From positions 101,004 to 165,003 of the forward strand of contig BJHL01000007.1 of the NCBI GenBank assembly GCA_014192545.1: a stretch of 64,000 nt of DNA, in the 5' to 3' direction. Source of the DNA: Phycisphaerae bacterium. GTDB taxonomy: Bacteria > Planctomycetota > Phycisphaerae > Phycisphaerales > UBA1924. Of this stretch, positions 8,170 to 17,738 are shown in pieces (position 1 is the first letter of the stretch; each line of letters begins with the position of its first letter). Under the pieces are notes generated by a model. It did no database searches. It had not been told where the DNA came from and saw only the letters and a program-made list of their open reading frames with translations. A program made the position numbers and the translations under genes.

Positions 8170-10554
8170 TCACGAACACTCCCCACCCGCCAACACCGTA
8201 AAGAAATCAATCACATCCGCATCTTCCGGAAAAACCGTGTTGTTGTTGAAATCAATATCGCTACACGTATTCCCCGCACTGCACTCCCCGCCCGCGAGCA
8301 CATTGAAGAAGTCGATGACGTCGGCATCTTCAGGGAAGACGGTGTTGTTGTTGAAGTCGATGTCATCGCAGCAGCCGCTGGCTGGAAGGCCCCAGAGCGC
8401 GAAGTTGGCAGAAACGCTCGTGCCCGCGAGGTCAAACTCGCCGCACACCGCGAGTGTGTTGTCAGCAAGCACCGCAAGGCCCAGCGCACCGGTGCCCGCG
8501 ACGTCTGCATCTCTCAAACCACTGTTGAGCGCGCTCCATGTCGAACCGTTCCAGCGCGCGATTTTGCTGGCGAGCACTCCACCCGCATTCTGAAAGTTAC
8601 CGGCGACGACCAAATCGCCCGATGGAAGCAACTTGATCGCGTAGCCCACGCCCGCGTTACCACCGATATCTGTGATTCCAGCACCGAGCGTTGACCACGT
8701 CGTGCCGTTCCAGCGAGCGATGCTGTTTACTGGAATGCCACCGGCGATGTTGAAAAATCCTGTCACAACGATCGAGTTGTCGGGCAATTGTTCTATCGCA
8801 CGGACTTGCCCATTGATCCCGGTGCCAAGCGGCCTCCAGTTCGCGCCGTCCCATCGCGCGACGTTGTTTGTAGCAGCACCTGAAGCCGTGCTAAAAACAC
8901 CACCCGCGTACACATCGCCATTGGCAGCGACTTTGAGTGCGAAAACCTGTCCGCCTATGCCAATGCCCACCGGCGACCACGCGAAGCCATTCCAGCGAGC
9001 GATATTGAGTGCCCCCAGACCGCCCGCCGTTGCGAACGAACCGGCTGCAATGATGTCGCCATTGGGCATGCGTGCCAGCGCGTTGACACTCGTGTCAGCT
9101 GGACCAGCGAATCCGGTGCCGAGCGGTGTCCAATTCGTTCCGTCCCATTGCGCAATGTCGTTCGTTGATCCCCCAAAGGACGCAAACTGCCCCGCCGCCA
9201 CGATGTCGTTGTTTGGAAGGACGAGAAGTGACCTGACAAAACCGTTGGCGAATCCGCCCACCCGATTCCAAAGCCCGCTGCTGCTGCGTCGCTGGACTGT
9301 ATTGCTGACGGCGGCGACCACATCGGTTCCGATGTTTGCAATCGCTTCGATCTTTGCTGGATTGCCGCGGCCTAACTCGTTCCAGTTGGTATTGTCATAC
9401 GCAAGGCACGCGGGCGTTCCACCGACTCCGGCGACAATCTGCCCGTTGTAGTTTCCCAGGCACAATGTATTGCTCAGTCCAAGTTCTGCCCATGTCGTGC
9501 CATTCCAGCGAGAGACATACGAGCGGCTGCCAATGGGGAAGCTGATGGAATACCGGAAGGTGGCGTTGACTTGAAAACTACTGACCCCTGATGAGCGGAT
9601 GAGAAGCGAGGTGCAAGATGGTGAGAATAGATCAGTGTTGCTCAGCGCCGACCATGTATTGCCACTGATTGGATCAAAGCGGAGAGTCGCGACGCGATTG
9701 GCAGCGATGCCGCCGATGTTGGCGAAGGCGCCGCCTATGAAGATGCGATTACTGTTGATCGTGATGCCCGAGAATGATCCCAGTGCGTTCACGGTGTTGT
9801 CGGGATTGCCGAAGCTGGCCCAGGTGGTGCCGTTCCATGTTGCAAGATTGCTTGCTGCTGTGGCTCCTGCTACTGTGAAATTGCCGCCCACAAAGAGCAA
9901 GCCGTTGAACGCGTGGAGCGCATTGACCGTGCCTGTGCCGCCAATGTTGATTCCGTTTTGAACGGCGACCCAGGCTGAGCCGTTCCAACGAGCGATGCGA
10001 TTGGCTGGGCTGCCGCTGGCGGTAGTAAACGTGCCCGCAGCGTACAGCTCGTTGTTGAACACAGCGAGAGCGCGCACGTCGCCACCAGTGAAACCTGAAC
10101 TCATTGGCGACCACGTCGTGCCGTTCCAGCGAGCGATGTTCGAAGCGGCCACGCCGCTCACAGTTGTAAAACTGCCGCCAGCAATAAGCTGATTGCTAAA
10201 AATTGTGAGAGCAAGCACGCTCCCAGACCCGTTCGTGCCTTCAAGCGGTTGCCAGTTCTGACCGTTGAAGCCCATGATCTTTTGCGTGCGATAGCCATCA
10301 ACGTTGAGGCCGCTGCCCCCAGCGATAAGCAGATTGTGTAGCGGCCCAGCTCCGTCAGGATCGAAGTTGGTGAAGGCAGACACAGTGCCACCGATGGTCT
10401 TGCCTGGCTCGCCGGGCAGCCAGTCGGGCACGCAAGATTGGCCCTGCACGCGTGGCGATGCGAACATCACAAGCAACGCGATGATGGCGCTCGCAAATCT
10501 CGAAGCCAATTCGCGGCACAAACCCGAACGGTGAAGGACGTTGCAGAGAGTCAT
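8170..10554 (-). CDS. Secreted beta-propeller repeat protein with GC-type dockerin
   Basis: 794 residues from ATG at 10554 (GAGGTG upstream), chosen over a Met 30 codons earlier because it gives a normal signal peptide (...ASAIIALLVMFASPRVQGQ). The body has ten or more ~50-residue units of the type 'V.AL.VF.NELYAAGTFTTASG.PANRIARWNGSAW..V', like the delta-60/Kelch-like propeller repeats of secreted planctomycete proteins. It ends with two dockerin repeats separated by CSAGNTC and ending GGECS. It is a relative of the gene at 23624. Likely a binding or scaffold protein; no catalytic motif is visible. Confidence 0.87.
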   Translation of the reverse strand: MTLCNVLHRSGLCRELASRFASAIIALLVMFASPRVQGQSCVPDWLPGEPGKTIGGTVSAFTNFDPDGAGPLHNLLIAGGSGLNVDGYRTQKIMGFNGQNWQPLEGTNGSGSVLALTIFSNQLIAGGSFTTVSGVAASNIARWNGTTWSPMSSGFTGGDVRALAVFNNELYAAGTFTTASGSPANRIARWNGSAWVAVQNGINIGGTGTVNALHAFNGLLFVGGNFTVAGATAASNLATWNGTTWASFGNPDNTVNALGSFSGITINSNRIFIGGAFANIGGIAANRVATLRFDPISGNTWSALSNTDLFSPSCTSLLIRSSGVSSFQVNATFRYSISFPIGSRSYVSRWNGTTWAELGLSNTLCLGNYNGQIVAGVGGTPACLAYDNTNWNELGRGNPAKIEAIANIGTDVVAAVSNTVQRRSSSGLWNRVGGFANGFVRSLLVLPNNDIVAAGQFASFGGSTNDIAQWDGTNWTPLGTGFAGPADTSVNALARMPNGDIIAAGSFATAGGLGALNIARWNGFAWSPVGIGIGGQVFALKVAANGDVYAGGVFSTASGAATNNVARWDGANWRPLGTGINGQVRAIEQLPDNSIVVTGFFNIAGGIPVNSIARWNGTTWSTLGAGITDIGGNAGVGYAIKLLPSGDLVVAGNFQNAGGVLASKIARWNGSTWSALNSGLRDADVAGTGALGLAVLADNTLAVCGEFDLAGTSVSANFALWGLPASGCCDDIDFNNNTVFPEDADVIDFFNVLAGGECSAGNTCSDIDFNNNTVFPEDADVIDFFTVLAGGECS

Positions 10555-10881
10555 TGGTGCACCTCGCGAGAAGGCAAGAAAGCGAACACGCAAATATGTC
10601 GCGTGAGTAACCCACAACCGTAGGTGGATGAAAGAATGCGCCACGGAATCTACTGGTGAGACGCAGACCTGCTTTTCAGCGGCACTGCGAGTGCATTATC
10701 GGGTCAGACGTGCCGCGTATCGCGCGCATGGGTTCGTCCATCGCGAAGTCCGTCGCAAGACGGAGGTCGCATTCAGTCGCGAATGCTTGGTGCGGCTGCA
10801 AACATCGAGGTGATGTTCTTGCAGCGGTCGAGGTCGCTTTGATCTGTCGCGATGCCGTTCGTTGATGCGTTGAGCGCAAAG

Positions 10882-10907
10882 AAAAACCCGGCGTCGCCGC
10901 CGGGTTT
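10882..10907 (-). terminator. Intrinsic terminator of the HAF-repeat gene
   Basis: Perfect 10-bp stem (AAACCCGGCG / CGCCGGGTTT). On the minus strand it is followed by TTTTTCTTT, so it terminates transcription arriving from the gene ending at 11008. Confidence 0.85.
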
Positions 10908-10920
10908 GGTATCGCTTTCG

Positions 10921-10988
10921 TAGGCCCGGCGTCTCGCCGGACAATGAGTAACTTTCCGCGTCCGCTGCCCGGCGCGACGCCGGGCCTA
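10921..10988. repeat. REP-B inverted pair
   Basis: The 13-mer TAGGCCCGGCGTC (10921-10933) and its exact reverse complement (10976-10988) flank a 42-base spacer that itself contains CGCCGG and CCGGCG half-sites. Same family as the single hairpin at 23590. Confidence 0.75.
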
Positions 10989-11007
10989 TGGGATCACGAC
11001 ATCGACA

Positions 11008-12285
11008 TCAGGGACATTCACCGCCAGCAAGCACTGTGAAGAAGTCAATGACATCGGCATCTTCGGGAAAGACGGTGTTGTTGTTGAAGTCAATATCGCT
11101 GCACGTATTGCCCGCACTGCACTCCCCGCCCGCGAGCACATTGAAGAAATCAATCACATCCTGATCTTCCGGAAACACCGTGTTCTGGTTGAAGTCGATG
11201 GAGTCGCAGCGTGGAAGACAAGGCATGCACGGCAGTCCCTCGAGCACCCAAGCAGCGCTCGACACGTTTCCAAATCGTCCTGTTCCGGCGATCGTTGTGC
11301 CATCAGGTGCAATCGCGGTCGCACTCACCAGATGAAAGCCTGCTATCGCAACGCCAAACGAACTCGCCAAAGTGTCGAGCAGAGTGAGCGATCCGTCCTG
11401 TGTCCACATCGCCGCTCGCTGGTTGCCTTGAATATCGTCGGTCGAACCGACGATAAGCGATCCGTCGAAGTTTAGATCGTTAGCACCGGAAAAACGAAAG
11501 TCAGAAGAACTGGGCATCTCTAGCGCGGCAACAACGTATCCGGCGGCGGTGGGCAGCCATTGAACAGCCTGAAAGGTGGGGCCGGGACTTCGCTCGGCAG
11601 ACCCGACGACTGTTCGCCCGTCGCCACTCACTGCGATCGCCTCTGCAGAGCGAAATCCGGCGGGTGGATGCAGTAGCACTGGCCCTCCCGCGTCGGTCCA
11701 TCGCACGCCAGTCCCGGTCCAACCCCAGCCGACGATCACGTCGCCGTTGTGACTGACGTCTCGGGGAGTCCACCCGCCCAAGTCTTGTGAAGGGATACCC
11801 AAACGCCAACGCGTCGCTCGTGTCCCGAGCGTTGGTGATCGGCTCGTCCCAACAATCACTGTTCCATCGCCGCTGATCGACCAAGGAAATGGATCGACCT
11901 GCTGCTCAGGCGACGACAGCAACTGGAAGCCTCCACCCTCGGTCCACCGATACGCGTCAATCTGCACTAGATCGGTGGGTGTCTGTCTGAGTCTTTCCAC
12001 GCGAATTGCCGCTGCATCACCCAACGAACTGAGCCCCATCAAGTTGACATGATTCGCGTTGACTGGAAACCCCAGACTCTCGACCGTTCCTCGTCTCCAA
12101 AGCACCGATCTATCACCCAACGAGGTTGTCGTAGACCCACCCAAACGCTCTCCGCGAAGGCTAATGCCACGCACTCCCGAGGAGCCTCCGGGCTGCAACG
12201 GAGCCAAGAGCCTCAACGTGACTTGCCCTAGCGTCACCTCTGCTATCACGCAGACTACCGACGCACTCCAGAGAAGTTGACCCAT
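11008..12285 (-). CDS. Secreted HAF-type repeat protein with GC-type dockerin
   Basis: About 425 residues from ATG at 12285, which has GGAGGG five bases upstream; an ATG four codons earlier overlaps that ribosome site and is less likely. Signal peptide MGQLLWSASVVCVIAEVTLGQ. The body consists of strand-turn repeats such as ISGDGTVIVGTSRSP..ATRW, VSHNGDVIVGWGWTG..VRWTD, VSGDGRTVVGSAERS..AVQW and LNFDGSLIVGSTDD..AAMWT. These match the pattern of the probable extracellular HAF repeat ('S.DG..VVG......A..W'), likely forming a propeller. Two dockerin repeats close the protein (CDSIDFNQNTVFPEDQD..., CSDIDFNNNTVFPEDAD...), ending GGECP. Confidence 0.87.
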   Translation of the reverse strand: MGQLLWSASVVCVIAEVTLGQVTLRLLAPLQPGGSSGVRGISLRGERLGGSTTTSLGDRSVLWRRGTVESLGFPVNANHVNLMGLSSLGDAAAIRVERLRQTPTDLVQIDAYRWTEGGGFQLLSSPEQQVDPFPWSISGDGTVIVGTSRSPTLGTRATRWRLGIPSQDLGGWTPRDVSHNGDVIVGWGWTGTGVRWTDAGGPVLLHPPAGFRSAEAIAVSGDGRTVVGSAERSPGPTFQAVQWLPTAAGYVVAALEMPSSSDFRFSGANDLNFDGSLIVGSTDDIQGNQRAAMWTQDGSLTLLDTLASSFGVAIAGFHLVSATAIAPDGTTIAGTGRFGNVSSAAWVLEGLPCMPCLPRCDSIDFNQNTVFPEDQDVIDFFNVLAGGECSAGNTCSDIDFNNNTVFPEDADVIDFFTVLAGGECP

Positions 12286-12333
12286 TGCACCCTCCATAAT
12301 GATGGTAGTCGGACGATTGTCCGTGAATCGAAA

Positions 12334-12360
12334 GAAAAACCCGGCGTTGCCGCCGGGCTT
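12334..12360 (-). terminator. Intrinsic terminator downstream of atpA
   Basis: Stem AACCCGGCG/CGCCGGGC(TT) with TTTTTCTTT on the minus strand, 85 bases after the atpA stop. Almost the same sequence as the terminator at 10882. Confidence 0.8.
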
Positions 12361-12444
12361 GTGAGGTCGTGTTGAAGTCTCTGAGAATCGGCGATTCCTG
12401 GCACTCGCCTGCCCCGGAGGGGCGGGCCACCATGACGCCGCTGT

Positions 12445-14019
<1,575 letters not shown>

Positions 14020-14449
14020 GGTGGATGTTCCTTGAAAGAGCCAAACGGCCCGAGGCAAACCGCCCAAGGGCTAGGGCGGCAAGGATAGACGGCGGCCCCG
14101 CCACTTTCCTCCCACCCGGGGCGTTTACGCGAACCGACCAAACATCGAAAACGGGTGCAGTGCCACGACCCAATTGCGGCCAAGCATGCCGAAGAAATCG
14201 CACCGCGGAGACGTGGCGAGCGCGGCGATGCAGATGGCGGCGGGGCGGGGGGTTATCACGCGTGCATCCCGGGCGATGGTGGGCGCGAGGGGCGGCGGGT
14301 GCCAAGTTTGCGCGAACGCGGCGTGAATGGGCGTGACAAAGTTCACCGTTTCGGGTAAACTGGCCGCCCGATCCACCATCCGCGACGCTGCGGCAGTGGA
14401 GTCCATCGACGCGAAAACGCCGGCCCTTGAGCCGGAGGGAGGAATCAGC
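14020..14449. other. Divergent intergenic region between atpA and the Ig-like protein gene
   Basis: Contains a plausible plus-strand promoter (14333-14361). The atpA promoter must also lie here but I could not pick a convincing one. No RNA gene seen. Confidence 0.45.
14333..14361 (+). promoter_or_regulatory. Candidate sigma-70-type promoter
   Basis: GTGACA, 17-base spacer, TAAACT; the start codon at 14450 is ~80 bases beyond the expected transcription start. Visual match only. Confidence 0.45.
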
Positions 14450-16144
14450 ATGCGAAATCTCATCTCCGCCGTGCAGGGTGCAATCTTCGGCACGCCGAAA
14501 CACGCCTCCGCCTCGCCGGAGGCCGCGTCCGGCTCGCCGGAGATGATCTCCGGCGAGGGGGAGATGAAGTCCGACGCACTTGGCGCAAAACACGGTTCAT
14601 GGCATTGGGACCCCCACAAAGGTTCGCTGAAGCGGCTGCAGTTTCGCTTTCCGTCAGTTGCCGCCTGTGCGGCCAACGCCCTCTTGGTTATCCCTGCCAC
14701 GCACGGACAATGCACCTATTCGCTGAGTACCAACATCCTCGGTCGCCTGCCGCCGAGCGCTGGCGGGTGCATGGCCGTTGCAGTCACACAGCGGATTTAC
14801 TCTCTGAACGGTGATACGAGTTGTGTTCCGTGTGCATCTTTTTCGTTTCCGGGCGGAACCGCCTGCGGTGTCTTTTCCTTGCCCAGCAGTTCGGGCACCA
14901 TAGTGTCCAAGTACACGGTTCTCTGTCAACCGGTCGGATACGTCACAAGAATCTCGACCGCATGCAACGGCAACATGTCGGTCTTCATCCCACCCTGCTC
15001 AGACCGTCCGAATCGACTGCAGTATGGCACGATCCGAGGCGATGGCACACCGGCGAGGGTGCCGCTTCGCATCAAAACGGTGCCGGTGGTGGGCGGCGTG
15101 CGCGGCTTCCTTCCCGGCACGGTCCAACTCTTCCGCTGGGGGCTGCCCACCGAGCAGTATCGCTGGCGCAAAGCCGAGACCAGTGCCCTGATCGTGAACG
15201 GCTCGCAGCCTTCGGGTAGTTTCGTGACCGGCGCGAACTCCGCCGCGATGACCATCACGAGCATCGATACGCCCGATGCAGGGTTGTACGTGCTCGAGGC
15301 TTCCACCAACGGCGGCGGCACGTACGCCATGGTCGATGCCGTGCGTGTGTACGTCGATCGCCCCGTCCCCAACATCGTCTCCATGCCGCAGGACCGCGAG
15401 GCGTGTCTGGGCGGGAGCACCGACTTCCTCGTGATCGCCAACGAGCCCAGCGGCGTGCCCGCGACGTATCGCTGGTATCGCAATGGTGTGCCCATCACCG
15501 ACGGTGTGCAAGGCGGCCTCGGCACGGTGACCGGCGCGACGACGCCCATGCTCACCATCAGCAACCTTGAAGCAGGCGCGGCGGGCAACTATTCGTGCCA
15601 CATCATCACCAGTGCGTACGTGAACAACACCTTTGACGCGGCCTTGACCATCAGCAACAACGCCACGCCGCCGGTGGTGCTGGCTCCGCCCCAAAGCATC
15701 GCCGTGGATGCCGGGCAGAGTGCGTACATGATCGCGGATGTTGATGTGGCGACGGGCCAGGTGCCGAGTTTCCAGTGGCGAAAGAATGGCCTGCCGATCT
15801 ATGACGATGGCCGGATCGAAGGAACGCAGACCGAGCAACTGCTCTTCAACGCTGCGGCCATGAGCGATGTGGGTACGTACGACTGCATCGTGACCCGCGG
15901 CTGCGCGACGACAATCACAGCCGCCGCCACGCTGAATGTGAGCATGCCGATTGTGTGCGATGACATCGATTTCAATAACAACGAAGTCTTCCCCGAAGAC
16001 CAGGACATTGTGGATTACCTCGACGTCCTCGCCGGAGGTAATTGCCCCGCCTGCAACGACATCGACTTCAACAACAACGGCGTCTTCCCCGAAGATCAAG
16101 ACGTGGTGGACTTCTTCAACGTCCTCGCGGGCGGCGCTTGCTAG
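14450..16144 (+). CDS. Ig-like domain surface protein with GC-type dockerin
   Basis: 564 residues from ATG at 14450 (GGAGG seven bases upstream). The N-terminus is unusual: ~70 polar residues containing SPEAASGSPEMISGEGE precede the hydrophobic signal-like stretch (SVAACAANALLVIPATHGQ). Then come a Cys-rich ~120-residue region, several immunoglobulin-like domains with the typical Y-x-C and W patterns (YRWYRNGVPITDG...AGNYSCHI; FQWRKNGLPIYDDG...VGTYDCIV), and two dockerin repeats (CDDIDFNNNEVFPEDQD..., CNDIDFNNNGVFPEDQD...), ending GGAC. Ig-like domains suggest adhesion or glycan binding at the surface. A REP-A copy and a strong terminator follow the stop. Confidence 0.85.
   Translation: MRNLISAVQGAIFGTPKHASASPEAASGSPEMISGEGEMKSDALGAKHGSWHWDPHKGSLKRLQFRFPSVAACAANALLVIPATHGQCTYSLSTNILGRLPPSAGGCMAVAVTQRIYSLNGDTSCVPCASFSFPGGTACGVFSLPSSSGTIVSKYTVLCQPVGYVTRISTACNGNMSVFIPPCSDRPNRLQYGTIRGDGTPARVPLRIKTVPVVGGVRGFLPGTVQLFRWGLPTEQYRWRKAETSALIVNGSQPSGSFVTGANSAAMTITSIDTPDAGLYVLEASTNGGGTYAMVDAVRVYVDRPVPNIVSMPQDREACLGGSTDFLVIANEPSGVPATYRWYRNGVPITDGVQGGLGTVTGATTPMLTISNLEAGAAGNYSCHIITSAYVNNTFDAALTISNNATPPVVLAPPQSIAVDAGQSAYMIADVDVATGQVPSFQWRKNGLPIYDDGRIEGTQTEQLLFNAAAMSDVGTYDCIVTRGCATTITAAATLNVSMPIVCDDIDFNNNEVFPEDQDIVDYLDVLAGGNCPACNDIDFNNNGVFPEDQDVVDFFNVLAGGAC
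14533..14557. repeat. Palindrome inside the 5' coding region
   Basis: Perfect 12-bp arms (CTCGCCGGAGAT / ATCTCCGGCGAG) around one base, preceded by a related GCCTCGCCGGAGG copy at ~14510. It encodes the atypical polar N-terminal stretch of the Ig-like protein. Confidence 0.7.
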
Positions 16145-16183
16145 CCGACGCCGGACCTGAGGCTCTGCGAAGGTCCGGATCGA
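16145..16183 (+). repeat. REP-A palindromic element, copy 4
   Basis: Perfect arms CCGGACCT and AGGTCCGG around GAGGCTCTGCGA, starting immediately after the stop codon at 16144. Taken as the type copy. Confidence 0.85.
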
Positions 16184-16236
16184 TTCACCAACCACCCCCA
16201 CTCCCGCGCCAACTCTCGCACCAACCTCGCCCACCA

Positions 16237-16264
16237 CAGCCGCCCACCAGCGGCTGTTTTTTTC
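16237..16264 (+). terminator. Intrinsic terminator after the Ig-like protein gene
   Basis: CAGCCGC / GCGGCTG stem (seven pairs) with a six-base loop followed by seven T residues. Confidence 0.9.
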
Positions 16265-16493
16265 TTGAGTATCCCCACTCACAAAAATCTTCCTGATACT
16301 CACCGCCCGCGTGCGCTCAATCCCAGTCACTCTGCACGCCGCCTCTTGAATCACCAATCACAATCGTGTACAACTCGCATGACAACTGTTTGCCGGGGTG
16401 ACGCAGGCCCATCGCTCATGTCAAGCAGCCTGCATCAAGCAATCAGTTGTCATGGGGTCGCGCAAAATCGCGCCGGGAGAAAAGGGGAGACAC

Positions 16494-16680
16494 ATGCAAT
16501 CACTGACCAGCTACGACCAAGACCTGCTCGCGCTCATCATCAAGCACAACTTCGATCTCAGCGCCGCCGCCTACGAGCGATTCATCTCCTACCAACAGCT
16601 CGCGTGGTGGTCGCGCTTGCCACACATCGCGCAAGCCCTCGAACAAGCACTCGCGTCGCAAGCAACAACAAAGCCCCCGC
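16494..16680 (+). pseudogene. Possible small gene or gene remnant without its own stop
   Basis: ATG at 16494 has GGGGAG upstream and opens a protein-like, helical stretch (MQSLTSYDQDLLALIIKHNF...YERFISYQQLAWWSRLPHI). It lies in a 592-base region between the Ig-like gene and the dockerin gene at 16737. No stop follows; the frame continues as the antisense of downstream genes, so the natural 3' end is unclear. The end coordinate marks where the sequence stops looking protein-like. It could be a short gene that lost its stop, a remnant, or chance. No family recognised. Confidence 0.3.
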
Positions 16681-16736
16681 AGCCCGCAGAGGCTTCCACT
16701 TCGTCTCTTCATTACGCCGTCACTTCGTCACTGCCT

Positions 16737-17660
16737 TCACGGGCAGTTGCCGCCAGCCAGCACGTTGAAGAAGTCAACAACGTCCTGGTCTTCAGGAAAG
16801 ACGCCGTTGTTGTTGAAGTCGATATCGCTGCACGCCGCGCACTCGCCGCCGGCGAGCACGTCGAAGAAGTCAACAACGTCTTGATCCTCGGGGAAGACGC
16901 CGTTCTGATTGAAGTCGATGCTGTCGCACGCAGTGACACTCGCGCTGGTGCCGACGATGCGGTAAGGCCACTCCAGCGGAGCCTGAAACCAGCCATTAAA
17001 CGGCGAGACATTCGCGTACCGCATGCTGAACGCATCGCGCGGGTTGGGCGTGACCAGCAAGCCAAAAACTGCGCCAGTCCGCGCGGGGTCCCCCTGCATG
17101 CTGACGGCAAACCAGTACTCACCCGCGGGCAACGCGGGCATCCATGTCATGTCGATATCAACCCGCATGATGGGCCGCGACTGCGACGTGTTGGCGGTGC
17201 CACTGGTGCGATACGCGCCGGTCCACGCGCCGCCGCGCAACCGGTTGGTGACGTAATCACCATAAATCGGCGCAACGCCATCAGCCGGCGGCTGGTCATA
17301 CACCGCGATGTACGCGCCGCTGTATGCAAACGCCGTGTTGAAGTTGCTGCTCTGACTTTGAAACGCGAAAAACTCGACGCGATCCAGCGTCCACGTGCTG
17401 CTTGCTGGCACCGTGAATGCGTCTGCATTGCGAAACGGTCCATTGATGCCAGGCCCACCCGCCGGAATGGTGTTCGGAATGCCCAGGCCCGTATATGTAA
17501 TGCCATCACCAGTGGGGTTGACCTGCGAGGTGCTGATATCCGCGCCGTTGAAACCAACGCCAGCGGCCGTGATGAACGGCCCGTTGTCTTTGAGCACCAC
17601 CGGTTGCGCGAAAGCAGCAGCGGCGAGAACAAACGTCGAAACTGCGATGAGGTTCTTCAT
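16737..17660 (-). CDS. Secreted GC-type dockerin protein of unknown function
   Basis: 307 residues with a clean signal peptide (MKNLIAVSTFVLAAAAFAQ). The ~210-residue body is a beta-rich sandwich-like domain (WTLDRVEFFAFQSQSS...AYIAVYDQPP...YWFAVSMQGDP), similar in style to choice-of-anchor domains of secreted proteins. It ends with two dockerin repeats (CDSIDFNQNGVFPEDQDVVDFF... and CSDIDFNNNGVFPEDQDVVDFF...) terminating in GGNCP. It is transcribed in the same direction as ppk, 78 bp downstream of it. No catalytic motif is visible; probably a surface or matrix protein. Confidence 0.83.
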   Translation of the reverse strand: MKNLIAVSTFVLAAAAFAQPVVLKDNGPFITAAGVGFNGADISTSQVNPTGDGITYTGLGIPNTIPAGGPGINGPFRNADAFTVPASSTWTLDRVEFFAFQSQSSNFNTAFAYSGAYIAVYDQPPADGVAPIYGDYVTNRLRGGAWTGAYRTSGTANTSQSRPIMRVDIDMTWMPALPAGEYWFAVSMQGDPARTGAVFGLLVTPNPRDAFSMRYANVSPFNGWFQAPLEWPYRIVGTSASVTACDSIDFNQNGVFPEDQDVVDFFDVLAGGECAACSDIDFNNNGVFPEDQDVVDFFNVLAGGNCP

Positions 17661-17738
17661 ACCTCAAGCGTAGCGATGCTTTTTCTCGCTGGAAATTGCA
17701 GTTATCACGCTGACCTGCTTGGGGGCCTGCTCGGGTGC

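Larger units (their letters stand above)
10555..11007. other. Intergenic region with terminator and REP-B pair
   Basis: Holds the minus-strand terminator at 10882 and the inverted REP-B pair at 10921-10988. The rest (10555-10880) shows no convincing gene: short open frames there lack ribosome sites and protein-like composition. Confidence 0.5.

Noticed and set aside
14999..16357. 452-codon minus-strand frame
   Set aside because: Antisense of the Ig-like gene; no ribosome site and shadow composition (Arg/His-rich).
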